64,000 nucleotides of DNA from Dechloromonas hankyongensis (lineage in GTDB: Bacteria; Pseudomonadota; Gammaproteobacteria; Burkholderiales; Rhodocyclaceae), in contig NZ_JAKLTN010000001.1 of assembly GCF_022012295.1 (NCBI RefSeq), positions 62,001-126,000 of the forward strand. Reading direction: 5' to 3'. Of this stretch, positions 1 to 7,715 are shown piece by piece. Each line of letters begins with the position of its first letter. Position 1 is the stretch's first letter. The notes below the pieces were generated by a model. That model did no database searches. It was given only the letters and a program-made list of their open reading frames with translations, and was not told the DNA's origin. The position numbers and the translations under genes are program-made.

Positions 1-95
1 TCCTCGAGGGCTTCGAGGGCGACAAGGACACCAACGCGCATCGCGGCAATATCGGCGGCTGGCGCCACGCCGGCTTGCCCTGGATTCAGGGATAA
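1..95 (+). CDS. Rhodanese-like sulfurtransferase, C-terminal end (partial)
   Basis: Only the last 30 codons are in the window, read in frame from base 3 to a TAA at 93-95. The tail contains GDKD, HRG and GGWRHAGLPW. This resembles the end of single-domain rhodanese-like proteins, where the EGFEGD...GGWR...GLPW pattern follows the active-site loop. The catalytic cysteine lies outside the window, so activity cannot be judged. The gene runs in the same direction as nadA, which starts 39 bases later. The gap holds a short hairpin (101-117) without a clear T tract. Confidence 0.6.
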   Translation, partial: LEGFEGDKDTNAHRGNIGGWRHAGLPWIQG

Positions 96-134
96 TACGC
101 GGCCGTAAAAAACGGCCCATTTCAGAGATCAGCA

Positions 135-1232
135 ATGCAGACAGCGACCATTTCCTTCGACCCGTTCAACAGCCTGTCCGACAAGGACTGCCACGAGCGC
201 ATCCGCGCCGCGCGCGCCAAGCTCGGCAAGAAGGCTGTCATTCTCTGTCACCATTATCAGCGGGCCGACGTTTACCAGTATGCCGACCTGACCGGTGACT
301 CGCTGAAGCTGTCCCGCCTCGCTTCGCAGACCGATTCGGAGTTCGTCGTTTTCTGCGGCGTACATTTCATGGCCGAAGTCGCCGACATCATGACCGCCCC
401 GAACCAGACCGCCATCCTGCCCGACCTCGCCGCCGGCTGTTCGATGGCCGACATGGCCAATCTGGCCAAGGTCGAGCGCTGCTGGCGCGAGCTAAACGAA
501 ATACTCAATGCCGACCAAGAAGTTACCCCAGTCACCTACATCAACTCGGCGGCCGATCTGAAAGCCTTTTGCGGCGAGCACGGCGGTATCGTTTGCACCT
601 CGTCGAACGCTGGCACCATCGCCAAGTGGGCCTTCGAGCGCCGCCCGAAAGTCCTGTTCTTCCCCGACCAGCACCTCGGCCGGTGGACCGGCCACAACCT
701 GGGCTTCGCCATGGACGAAATGGTGGTCTGGGACCCCGACCTCGAACTCGGCGGCCTCACCCCGGAACAGATCAAGAAAGCGCGTATCCTGCTATGGAAG
801 GGCCACTGCTCGGTGCACCAGATGTTCCAGAAATCGCACATCGACGCCTTCCGCGCCAAGCACCCCGAAGGCAAGGTCATCGCCCATCCGGAATGCAATT
901 TCGAGGTCTGTGCCGCCGCCGACTATGTCGGCTCGACCGAGTACATCGTCAAAACCATCAAGGAAGCGCCGGAAGGTACGCGCTGGCTGGTCGGCACCGA
1001 ACTGAACCTGGTCGACCGCCTGGCCGAAGAGGTCAAGCCGCAGAACAAGATCGTCCAGTTCATGGCCACCACCATCTGCATGTGCTCGACCATGCAGCGC
1101 ATCGACCCGCAGCACCTGGCGTGGACGCTGGAAAACCTGGCCGAAGGCAAGGTGGTCAATCCCATCCGAGTGCCCGAGCACGAGGCCAAGCTGGCCAAGC
1201 TGGCGCTCGACCGGATGCTGGCCATTTCCTGA
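135..1232 (+). CDS. nadA: Quinolinate synthase A
   Basis: NadA condenses iminoaspartate with dihydroxyacetone phosphate to quinolinate, the second step of de novo NAD synthesis in the cytoplasm. The 365-aa protein has the family's normal length for the longer proteobacterial form. The three cysteines expected to hold the [4Fe-4S] cluster are visible in GCSMADM (about residue 100), in the PECNFEVC stretch and in the C-terminal CMCSTMQRI stretch. The ATG at 135 follows a weak AGAG ribosome site. A strong terminator sits about 80 bases downstream, so nadA probably ends its transcription unit. No nadB or nadC is next to it. Confidence 0.95.
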   Translation: MQTATISFDPFNSLSDKDCHERIRAARAKLGKKAVILCHHYQRADVYQYADLTGDSLKLSRLASQTDSEFVVFCGVHFMAEVADIMTAPNQTAILPDLAAGCSMADMANLAKVERCWRELNEILNADQEVTPVTYINSAADLKAFCGEHGGIVCTSSNAGTIAKWAFERRPKVLFFPDQHLGRWTGHNLGFAMDEMVVWDPDLELGGLTPEQIKKARILLWKGHCSVHQMFQKSHIDAFRAKHPEGKVIAHPECNFEVCAAADYVGSTEYIVKTIKEAPEGTRWLVGTELNLVDRLAEEVKPQNKIVQFMATTICMCSTMQRIDPQHLAWTLENLAEGKVVNPIRVPEHEAKLAKLALDRMLAIS

Positions 1233-1266
1233 GCGCGGTGCCGTGCTGAATTGACGTAGCGCGAAT

Positions 1267-1335
1267 GCGTAGCCGACCCCTGGCTACGCCCCCAAGCGAA
1301 CTGCCATTAAAAGCCGGGCTTGTTCCCGGCTTTTT
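1267..1335 (+). terminator. Hairpin plus rho-independent terminator after nadA
   Basis: Two stems follow nadA. The first pairs GCGTAGCC (1267-1274) with GGCTACGC (1282-1289). The second pairs AAGCCGGG (1311-1318) with CCCGGCTT (1325-1332) and runs into a T tract at 1331-1335. The second is a textbook terminator; the first may only be a spacer hairpin. Confidence 0.8.
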
Positions 1336-1362
1336 CGTGACATTTTCCCGGTTTTACTGGCG

Positions 1363-1385
1363 AATAGGGACGGCCGTGTCCTATT
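1363..1385. promoter_or_regulatory. Inverted repeat upstream of the PEP-CTERM gene
   Basis: AATAGGGAC (1363-1371) pairs with GTCCTATT (1378-1385) with one bulged G. It lies about 70 bases before the PEP-CTERM start and after the nadA terminator, so it falls where a promoter or operator is expected. It could be a protein-binding site or an RNA hairpin in the leader. No known operator family is recognised. Confidence 0.35.
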
Positions 1386-1453
1386 TCACGCTTGCTTTTT
1401 CCCCGCTAGACCTAGACTTCAGTCACCCGATAACGACCCACAGGACTGAAAAA

Positions 1454-2158
1454 ATGAAAATCAAATCTGCGGCACTGGTTACTGCAATCGTCACCACCGG
1501 CCTGTGGGCAAGCACCACTTTTGCCGCACCGGTGGTCATGGAAATTTCCGGCGGCAACTGGAGCACCGGATCCGGGTGGGGTGCGGCGTGCACCAACAGC
1601 GCATGCGACCCCGCGCACAGCCTGCTCAACGTCAGTTGGACGGCTGCCGCATTGCTCGGCACGACGCTGACCTTCAACAACGTGATGGACTCCCAAACCA
1701 TCCGCTTCGGCTCGGCCAAGTTCTCCGAAGAGAATGGCAGCATCGACAGCGGCGAAGTGGACAACCTGAGCCTAAGTGCCCTGCTCCAAGTCAAGTCCCT
1801 GGCTTTGCCGAACGCCAGCATCGCCACGGTGGCCGCAACGCTGGGGGTTCTGAAGGAACAAGGTTCACCCAATATCGACCTGGCGGTCAGCTTTGCCCCG
1901 ATCGCGATCCAGCTGGCCGACGGCAGCCTGCTCGACGTGTCGTTCTCCGGCCTGTCGTGGAATTGCCAAGGCACCGACCACTGTACCTGGGCATCCCCGG
2001 TGACACAGAACATCGATGCGACCTTTACGCTGACCAAGGCCGCCAACGTCGCCAGCGTGCAGGCTTTGGTCAATAACGTACCGGAACCGTCCTCCATGCT
2101 GCTGTTCGGTGCCGGGATCGCCGGACTGGGCTTTACCAGACGACGTAAAACGAACTGA
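1454..2158 (+). CDS. PEP-CTERM sorting domain protein
   Basis: This 234-aa exported protein starts at the ATG at 1454, preceded by CAGGA. Upstream in-frame codons run through the promoter region and are not likely to be coding. It has a signal peptide (MKIKSAALVTAIVTTG..., cleavage near TTFAA|PVV) and a glycine/serine-rich body with cysteines at the N-terminal side. The C-terminal tail is VPEPSSMLLFGAGIAGLGF followed by TRRRKTN, the PEP motif, membrane segment and basic end recognised by exosortase. Family knowledge says such proteins are cut and released to the surface or into exopolysaccharide matrix. No exosortase or polysaccharide gene is in the window. The body matches nothing I recognise, and the gene sits alone between two terminators. 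Confidence 0.85.
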   Translation: MKIKSAALVTAIVTTGLWASTTFAAPVVMEISGGNWSTGSGWGAACTNSACDPAHSLLNVSWTAAALLGTTLTFNNVMDSQTIRFGSAKFSEENGSIDSGEVDNLSLSALLQVKSLALPNASIATVAATLGVLKEQGSPNIDLAVSFAPIAIQLADGSLLDVSFSGLSWNCQGTDHCTWASPVTQNIDATFTLTKAANVASVQALVNNVPEPSSMLLFGAGIAGLGFTRRRKTN

Positions 2159-2170
2159 GCGCGAATCGCG

Positions 2171-2197
2171 AAGCCGGGCTGAATGCCCGGCTTTTTT
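2171..2197 (+). terminator. Rho-independent terminator after the PEP-CTERM gene
   Basis: AAGCCGGGC pairs with GCCCGGCTT around a TGAAT loop and is followed by a T-rich run. The stem sequence is almost the same as the nadA terminator. Confidence 0.85.
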
Positions 2198-2308
2198 CTT
2201 GGTGCAGGCAAAACGGCCTATGCCTATACTAACGAAACGAAAACAGCCCCCCCATCTCGCCATTGCGCTTGGCCGGATGCGTAGCCAACCCCGTTACCGA
2301 AACCCAAG

Positions 2309-3082
2309 ATGCCCAGCAGAAGCGGATCACAGCCGTCTTTACACATCACCACCTTCAACATCCACAAGGGCTTTTCGCAATTCAACCGGCGGATGATGGT
2401 GCATGAACTGCGCGAGCGCCTGCGCGACCTGAACTCCGACATTGTCTTCCTGCAGGAAGTGCAGGGCCTGCATCTCGGCCACGCCGAGAACCACGACAAC
2501 TGGCCGGATTCGCCGCAGCACGAATTCCTCGCCGAGGACTTCTGGGAAGCCTGCGCTTACGGCCGCAACATGATCTACGACCACGGCCATCACGGAAACG
2601 CCATCCTGTCGCGCTTTCCCATCCTGCACAGCCACAACCAGGACGTCACCCACCTGCAATTCGAGAAACGCGGCCTGCTGCATTGCCAGATCAAGCTGCC
2701 TGAAGGCCTCGCCGCCCATTGCGTCTGCGTGCACCTGTCGTTGTTCGGCTACTCGCGGCGCCGGCAAATGAACGCCCTGGCCGACTACCTGGAAACGAGC
2801 GCCAACCCGGGCGCGCCGCTGATCATTGCCGGCGATTTCAACGACTGGGGCAACCGGGCCGGCGAACATCTCGCCCAGCGCCTCGGCCTGCGCGAAGTGT
2901 TCAGCGGGACGAGCGGCGTACCGGCGCGCAGCTTCCCGGCGGCGATGCCGATGTTCCGCCTCGACCGCATCTACGTGCGCGGCTTCGATGTGAAGCAAAC
3001 CGAAGTGCACCACGGACTGCCGTGGTCGACCATTTCCGACCACGCCGCACTGTCGGCGCACCTCGCGCGGCATGGCCGCTGA
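2309..3082 (+). CDS. ybhP: Endonuclease/exonuclease/phosphatase family protein (YbhP-like)
   Basis: A 257-aa protein of the EEP superfamily, metal-dependent phosphodiesterases that act on nucleic acids or phospholipids. Typical motifs in order are TFNIHKG (residues ~14-20), FLQEV (~46-50), GDFNDWG (~174-180) and a final SDHAAL (~245-250), which contribute the Asn, Glu, Asp/Asn and His active-site residues. Its stop overlaps the next gene by 11 bases. The same order, an EEP protein followed by cardiolipin synthase B, occurs in the E. coli ybhP-clsB region. This supports a role tied to membrane phospholipids, but the substrate is unknown. Confidence 0.85.
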   Translation: MPSRSGSQPSLHITTFNIHKGFSQFNRRMMVHELRERLRDLNSDIVFLQEVQGLHLGHAENHDNWPDSPQHEFLAEDFWEACAYGRNMIYDHGHHGNAILSRFPILHSHNQDVTHLQFEKRGLLHCQIKLPEGLAAHCVCVHLSLFGYSRRRQMNALADYLETSANPGAPLIIAGDFNDWGNRAGEHLAQRLGLREVFSGTSGVPARSFPAAMPMFRLDRIYVRGFDVKQTEVHHGLPWSTISDHAALSAHLARHGR

Positions 3083-4265
3083 GTTTCTGCCGGGCAACCG
3101 GCTAACGCTGCTCAATTCGGGCGCCGACTACTTCCCCGCCCTGCTCGCCGCCATTGGCGAGGCCCGGATCGAGATCTACCTTGAAAGCTACATCTTCGCC
3201 GATGACGAAATCGGCCACGAGGTGGCCTGGGCGCTGTGCCATGCCGCCGAGCGCGGGGTTCAGGTCAACGTCACCGTGGACGGCTTCGGCGCCCGCAATT
3301 TCGCCGCCGATTTCCTGCCCCGGCTGACCGCCTCTGGCGTCCGCGCCATGCAGTACCGCCCGGAAATCGGACGCTTCAACATGAAGCGCCACCGGCTGCG
3401 CCGGCTGCACCGCAAGCTGGTCGTCATCGACCGCCAGGTCGCCTTTGTCGGCGGCATCAACATCGTCGACGACAACAATGCACCGGAAGCGATGCGCCCG
3501 CGCTTCGACTACGCGGTACGCATCGAAGGCCCGACCCTCAACCAGATTCACCATGCCGCGCGCCGGATGTGGGAAATCGTTTCGTGGGTCAACTTCAAGC
3601 GGCGCTACCGCCTGATGCCCGTCGCCACCCCGAGTTGCGACATCGCCGGAACGCAAAAGGCCGCCTTCCTGATCCGCGACAACATCCGCCACCGCAACGA
3701 CATCCTCAATGCCTACCTCGACGCCATCGACAACGCCCAGCACGAAATCCTGATCGCCAACGCCTATTTCCTGCCCGGCGTCCGCTTCGGCCGGGCGCTC
3801 TACGCCGCCGCCCGGCGCGGCGTGCGCATCACCGTGCTGCTCCAGGGCAAGACCGATCACCCGCTGATGCGCTACGCGACCCAGACGCTGTACGTCGCCG
3901 CGCTGGCCGCCGGCATCCGCATCTTCGAATACGAAAAGAGCTTCATGCACGCCAAGGTCGCCGTCATCGACGGCGAATGGGCGACCGTCGGCTCATCGAA
4001 CATCGATCCGTTCAGCCTGCTGCTGGCCAAGGAAGCCAATATCGTCGTGCGCGACGCGGGCTTCGGCGGAGAGCTTCACGCTAGCCTGCACGACGCCATC
4101 AAGCACGGGGCCCGCGAGTTGCTGGCCGACGATCTCAAGCGCGTAGCGTGGCCCTCCCGGCTGCTGCGCTGGCTGGCCTACGGCCTGGTGCGGGCCATGG
4201 TCGGCATCGCCGGCTACGGCCAGCGCCACTGGCGCAATCAGGACGTCACGCCGGAAGAGCAATGA
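3072..4265 (+). CDS. clsB: Cardiolipin synthase B (phospholipase D family)
   Basis: A 397-aa member of the phospholipase D superfamily expected to make cardiolipin by phosphatidyl transfer at the inner membrane. Two HKD catalytic motifs are visible: HRKLVVID with GGINIVDDNN near residues 113-135, and HAKVAVID with GSSNIDPFS near 294-316. The length fits ClsB rather than the longer ClsA, which has N-terminal membrane segments. It overlaps the YbhP-like gene by 11 bases, so the two are probably co-translated. Its 3' end overlaps the convergent gluQRS by 20 bases. Confidence 0.9.
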   Translation: MAAEFLPGNRLTLLNSGADYFPALLAAIGEARIEIYLESYIFADDEIGHEVAWALCHAAERGVQVNVTVDGFGARNFAADFLPRLTASGVRAMQYRPEIGRFNMKRHRLRRLHRKLVVIDRQVAFVGGINIVDDNNAPEAMRPRFDYAVRIEGPTLNQIHHAARRMWEIVSWVNFKRRYRLMPVATPSCDIAGTQKAAFLIRDNIRHRNDILNAYLDAIDNAQHEILIANAYFLPGVRFGRALYAAARRGVRITVLLQGKTDHPLMRYATQTLYVAALAAGIRIFEYEKSFMHAKVAVIDGEWATVGSSNIDPFSLLLAKEANIVVRDAGFGGELHASLHDAIKHGARELLADDLKRVAWPSRLLRWLAYGLVRAMVGIAGYGQRHWRNQDVTPEEQ

Positions 4266-5163
4266 GCGGCTGGCGCGGGATGGCGCCGAACGACCAGTTT
4301 TCCTGCGCCCACGCCCAGACGGCGGCCAGCGGCGCGCGGGCCAGTTCGTCTGGTGCCGGTTGCCCCAGGAAGCGCAAGGCACGGAGCAGCTCGGCTGCCG
4401 CCATGTCAGGGCACAAGGCCCGAGCCTTGGTCTGCTTCGACAGCTTCTCCCCGGCCTCGTTGGCGGCCACCGGCAGATGGGCGTAGATCGGCACCGGGTA
4501 GCCCAGGCACCGCTGCAGCCAGATCTGGCGCGGCGTCGATGCCAGCAGGTCGGCACCGCGCACGACGTGGGTGATGCCCTGCTCGGCATCGTCCACGACA
4601 ACTGCCAGCTGGTAGGCGAACAATCCGTCGGCGCGGCGCAGCACGAAATCGCCGACATCGGACTCGAGATGCTGGGCGATCCGCCCCTGCAGGCGATCGA
4701 CGAAGGCCAGCTCGGCGGCGTCGTCGACCCGCAGGCGCCAGGCGCGTGCCGTGCGGCCGGCCGGCAGACCGCCCCGGCAGGTGCCGGGATAGGCCAGTCC
4801 GCCGTCGATGGCTGCATGCGTCGCCGAATCGGCAATCTCCTTGCGCGAACAGGCGCAGCCGTAGGCCAGGCCGGCTTCGATCAGCTTGGCAAGCGCTGCG
4901 GCGTAGGCCTCAAAGCGCGCGCTCTGGTACAGCACGGCGCCGTCCCATTCGAAGCCAAAGGCGGCCAGGGTGCGCAGGATCTCGTCGGCCGCCCCCGGCA
5001 CATTGCGCGGCGTATCAACATCCTCCATGCGCACCAGCCACTCGCCGCCCTGCGTCCGGGCATCGAGGTAGCTGCCGACCGCCGCGACCAGCGAGCCGAA
5101 ATGCAGCGGTCCGCTGGGAGAAGGCGCAAAACGCCCGCGATAGGGAGGATTCATGAAAGGCAA
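4246..5163 (-). CDS. gluQ: Glutamyl-Q tRNA(Asp) synthetase
   Basis: This truncated paralogue of glutamyl-tRNA synthetase attaches glutamate to the queuosine base at the wobble position of tRNA-Asp. The 305-aa protein has only the catalytic core and no anticodon-binding domain, as expected. The HIGH-like motif is in FAPSPSGPLHFGSL (~12-25). A zinc-binding set is seen in CACSRKEIAD and the later YPGTCRGG. The KMSKS-like loop is KLSKQTKA (~250). The start at 5163 is an ATG; a second ATG three codons later is equally possible. It is convergent with clsB. Confidence 0.92.
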   Translation of the reverse strand: MPFMNPPYRGRFAPSPSGPLHFGSLVAAVGSYLDARTQGGEWLVRMEDVDTPRNVPGAADEILRTLAAFGFEWDGAVLYQSARFEAYAAALAKLIEAGLAYGCACSRKEIADSATHAAIDGGLAYPGTCRGGLPAGRTARAWRLRVDDAAELAFVDRLQGRIAQHLESDVGDFVLRRADGLFAYQLAVVVDDAEQGITHVVRGADLLASTPRQIWLQRCLGYPVPIYAHLPVAANEAGEKLSKQTKARALCPDMAAAELLRALRFLGQPAPDELARAPLAAVWAWAQENWSFGAIPRQPLIALPA

Positions 5164-5315
5164 GCGAAAAACGAGGCCGGGCCATTCTATGTCGAAGACG
5201 GGATCGACGCGACGGTGAAAGTCGGCTGCTGCCTCGATTCAGCCGAAGCAGGGAGAGCCTGCTTTCTGCAGCGGCGATGTTCCGCTCGCCGCCAGCGAGG
5301 AGTTTCAGACCTCGC

Positions 5316-6293
5316 TCAAAATGCGCCGTTGGCCACCGAAACCCGGTTGCGGCCTCCGTACTTGGACTTGTACATGGCCTTGTCGGCGGCCGAAACCAGC
5401 CAGGCAGCGGGCATCTCGCGCTCGGGGATGGTAGACACCACGCCGACGCTCATCGTCACCCACGGCGCCACCTCGCTGGCTACATGCGGCAGCGCGGTGC
5501 GCTCCATGTCGGAACGCAGCCGCTCGGCCACGGTGCGTGCACCTTGCAGATCGGTGCCGGGCAGGATGACGGCAAATTCCTCGCCGCCGTAGCGGGCCAC
5601 CAAGTCGCCCGGCCGGAAAATCTCCCGCTGCAGGATGCCGGCCACCGCTTTCAGGCAGGCGTCGCCCTTTACATGTCCGTAGTGATCGTTGTAGCGCTTG
5701 AAATGGTCCACGTCGGCCAGGATCAGTGCAATGGGCTGACCGTTGCGCTGCGCCCGGTTCCATTCGATTTCCAGTTTTTCGTCGAAGCTGCGCCGATTGG
5801 CGATCCCGGTCAGGCTGTCCATCGTCGCCTGCATTTGCAGGGCCAGTTGGGCATTCTTGTAGTCGGTCATGTCGCGCAGCGTCTCGACCACCGCCACCAA
5901 TTGGCCATCATCGGCATAGATCGGCCCGGCGTCGACCGCCAGGTAGAGGCGCTCGCCGATGCGCGGCATCACGCACCAGTTCTCCGCCTTCATGCCGTGG
6001 CCGAACTCGGACGCCTCGGTGTGAAAGGCATACAGTTTGTCGAGATCGGCGGCCAGCCCTTTGGCCAGGATGTCGGCCAGACACAGTCGCGGCTTACTGT
6101 AGAAGGCCCGCCAGTGGTCGCTGGTGCCCAGCACTTCCTTGGCTGCAACCCCGGTAAGACGCTCGCAGGCGCGGTTCCAGATGATGACGCGGCACTCGGC
6201 ATCGAGTACGAAGGTCGGCACCACCAGATGTTCCATCAAATTGACGGCAAAACTTAGTTCCTGAGTCTGCTTCACCAGCTTCCCGCTAAACAT
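5316..6293 (-). CDS. PAS-GGDEF diguanylate cyclase
   Basis: A 325-aa predicted cytoplasmic enzyme that makes cyclic di-GMP. The start is placed at the ATG at 6293 because AGGGGAG lies just upstream; an upstream in-frame ATG at 6374 would add 27 unlikely residues. An N-terminal PAS domain (~20-140, with VPTFVLDAECRVIIWN) is followed by a GGDEF domain (~165-320). The signature is GGEEF, inside ARYGGEEFAVILPG, so the cyclase site looks intact. No membrane segment is visible, so the PAS domain probably senses a cytoplasmic signal or cofactor. A perfect 10-bp hairpin lies in its leader. It appears to be a single-gene unit. Confidence 0.88.
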   Translation of the reverse strand: MFSGKLVKQTQELSFAVNLMEHLVVPTFVLDAECRVIIWNRACERLTGVAAKEVLGTSDHWRAFYSKPRLCLADILAKGLAADLDKLYAFHTEASEFGHGMKAENWCVMPRIGERLYLAVDAGPIYADDGQLVAVVETLRDMTDYKNAQLALQMQATMDSLTGIANRRSFDEKLEIEWNRAQRNGQPIALILADVDHFKRYNDHYGHVKGDACLKAVAGILQREIFRPGDLVARYGGEEFAVILPGTDLQGARTVAERLRSDMERTALPHVASEVAPWVTMSVGVVSTIPEREMPAAWLVSAADKAMYKSKYGGRNRVSVANGAF

Positions 6294-6308
6294 CTCTCCC
6301 CTTTCGAA

Positions 6309-6331
6309 GCCGTTCCCGTAGCGGGAACGGC
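6309..6331. repeat. Perfect inverted repeat in the diguanylate cyclase leader
   Basis: GCCGTTCCCG (6309-6318) and CGGGAACGGC (6322-6331) form a 10-bp perfect stem with a three-base loop. It starts 15 bases upstream of the chosen ATG of the PAS-GGDEF gene and next to its ribosome site. The core TTCCCG...CGGGAA recurs at 45207-45224, so it may be a dispersed small hairpin or a translational control element. Confidence 0.5.
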
Positions 6332-6497
6332 CCCTCTCCCCGTTGCCCCACATCCGGAATGGATGCCTGACCAAACCTGGACAGTAAGGGACGCCGGCAA
6401 GCCCCCATAGTTAATTTTTCACGAACTGTACAATTGATTCATGAATTGATAATTTATTGCAGCAAAGCCCGCCACGCCGGGCACCACCCCGAGCCGC

Positions 6498-6872
6498 TCA
6501 ATCGGACGCTGATCCGGAACAGAACCACAGCTTGTTGCCCTCGCTGTCGAGGAAGCTTCCGACCAGCGCACCACCATAGCGTTCGACGGCATCGGCGATG
6601 GTCACCCCGCGTTGGCGCAGCACGAGTTCGGTGCCGCGCGCATCGTCGGTCAGGATGGTCACCCGTGGATTCAGGGTCGCCGACGGCTGCGCCGGCAAAT
6701 CAGTCTTCAGCATCAGGATGGTATGACCGAGATGGACGCCGACCGGCTTGCCGTCTTCCTCGGCAGGGTGCAACGACAAGGTATCGGTGTAGAAGCGCAT
6801 CGCCCGATCGAAGTCGGTTACCGCCAAGGCGAGCACCTTGATACTCGCCAGTTTCAGTTCAGGTGCGGTCAT
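6498..6872 (-). CDS. VOC family (glyoxalase/bleomycin-resistance fold) protein
   Basis: A 124-aa single vicinal-oxygen-chelate domain. The ATG at 6872 is chosen because AAAGGAG lies seven bases upstream; the open frame extends further upstream without support. Recognisable elements are LALAVTDFDRAMRFYTDTL (~13-31), GHTILMLK and the C-terminal FLDSEGNKLWF. The family includes glyoxalases, dioxygenases and antibiotic-binding proteins. The usual metal ligands are not clearly all present, so the substrate cannot be assigned. It is flanked by intergenic DNA on both sides. Confidence 0.75.
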   Translation of the reverse strand: MTAPELKLASIKVLALAVTDFDRAMRFYTDTLSLHPAEEDGKPVGVHLGHTILMLKTDLPAQPSATLNPRVTILTDDARGTELVLRQRGVTIADAVERYGGALVGSFLDSEGNKLWFCSGSASD

Positions 6873-7169
6873 GTCGGATTCTCCTTTGCTCGCGAAGGCG
6901 GCGGTAATCGGCGCCCCTGTTCCCCGGGTCTGCGCGGCCAATACATTCGTTTACTTCGTCAGTGAGACAGCCGCTACCGAACCAAGTTTCGACGCCGACA
7001 AGGACGGTGCGCAGTGCCGTCAATCCGCCCATGAATCCTTCCCGTTTGCCGACAGATCGGGCGACCGGTGCGATGCACCCGGGCGTAAAACTAGGGATAT
7101 CCCTAGTCAGAAAGTTGTTACGCCCTCCCTCTACTCAAAAAGCGGATTTTTCGCTGCATAAGAAAGAGG
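6873..7169. other. Intergenic region between the VOC gene and the TRAP operon
   Basis: About 300 bases with no convincing gene. An open frame crosses it but its translation looks like none I recognise. The right half should hold the divergent promoters and contains the 18-bp palindrome at 7090-7107. Confidence 0.6.
7090..7107. promoter_or_regulatory. 18-bp perfect palindrome upstream of dctQ
   Basis: ACTAGGGATATCCCTAGT is its own reverse complement and is centred about 70 bases upstream of the dctQ start. Its core TAGGGATATCCCTA differs at only two symmetric positions from the palindrome at 19501-19516 in front of the Mto-like operon. Both fit TAGGRATATYCCTA. This is the size and symmetry of a dimeric regulator's operator; the regulator is not known. 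Confidence 0.55.
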
Positions 7170-7715
7170 ATGGAGATGAAACCCTTACTCAAACTGTCCA
7201 CGTTCATCGATGGACTGAATCTGCAGTTCGGCAAACTGGCCGACTGGCTGGTGCTGTTGCCCTGCCTGATCAGCGCCGGCAATGCCATGGTCCGCTACGC
7301 GTTCGACTACAGCTCGAATGGCTGGCTCAAAGTGCAGTGGTACATGTTCGCCGGCATCGTCCTGCTCGGCGCCTCGTACCCCCTGAAGCTGAACGAGCAT
7401 GTCCGCGTCGATGTGCTGTACGGTCGCCTGTCGCCCAAGCTGCGAGCCTGGATCGATTTGCTCGGCTTCGTCTTCTTCCTGCTCCCGGCCTGCTTCCTGT
7501 TGATGAAAATGTCCTGGTCGTTTTTCGAGCTGTCGTATCACACCAACGAGGTGTCGAGCAACGCCGGCGGCCTGACCCGCTGGTGGGTCAAGTTCGTACT
7601 GCCGCTGGGCTTCGGTCTGCTCACCCTGCAAGGACTTTCCGAGTTGATCAAGCGCATTGGTTATCTGACCGGCCAATACAACATGGATACCCACTACGAA
7701 AGGCCGCTGCAATGA
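7170..7715 (+). CDS. TRAP transporter small permease (DctQ family)
   Basis: The small membrane subunit of a tripartite ATP-independent periplasmic transporter, which with DctM imports organic acids using an ion gradient. It is 181 aa with four hydrophobic stretches (for example WLVLLPCLISAGNAM, FAGIVLLGASY, LLGFVFFLLPACFLLM and VLPLGFGLLTLQGLS), the expected topology for DctQ. The family hallmark of a conserved tryptophan-rich first half is present. The ATG at 7170 has AGAGG just upstream, and a second ATG lies two codons later. The stop overlaps the dctM start as ATGA, so the two are translationally coupled. No periplasmic binding protein (DctP) gene is nearby. Confidence 0.85.
   Translation: MEMKPLLKLSTFIDGLNLQFGKLADWLVLLPCLISAGNAMVRYAFDYSSNGWLKVQWYMFAGIVLLGASYPLKLNEHVRVDVLYGRLSPKLRAWIDLLGFVFFLLPACFLLMKMSWSFFELSYHTNEVSSNAGGLTRWWVKFVLPLGFGLLTLQGLSELIKRIGYLTGQYNMDTHYERPLQ

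Noticed and set aside
101..117. Hairpin GGCCGT/ACGGCC before nadA as a terminator
   Set aside because: The stem is only six pairs and is followed by CCATTT rather than a T tract, so it is too weak to call.
1264..2293. Short repeat ATGCGTAGCC(G/A)ACCCC at about 1266 and 2278
   Set aside because: Only 16 bases, two copies; the first copy forms a hairpin while the second does not. This is not enough to define a repeat family.
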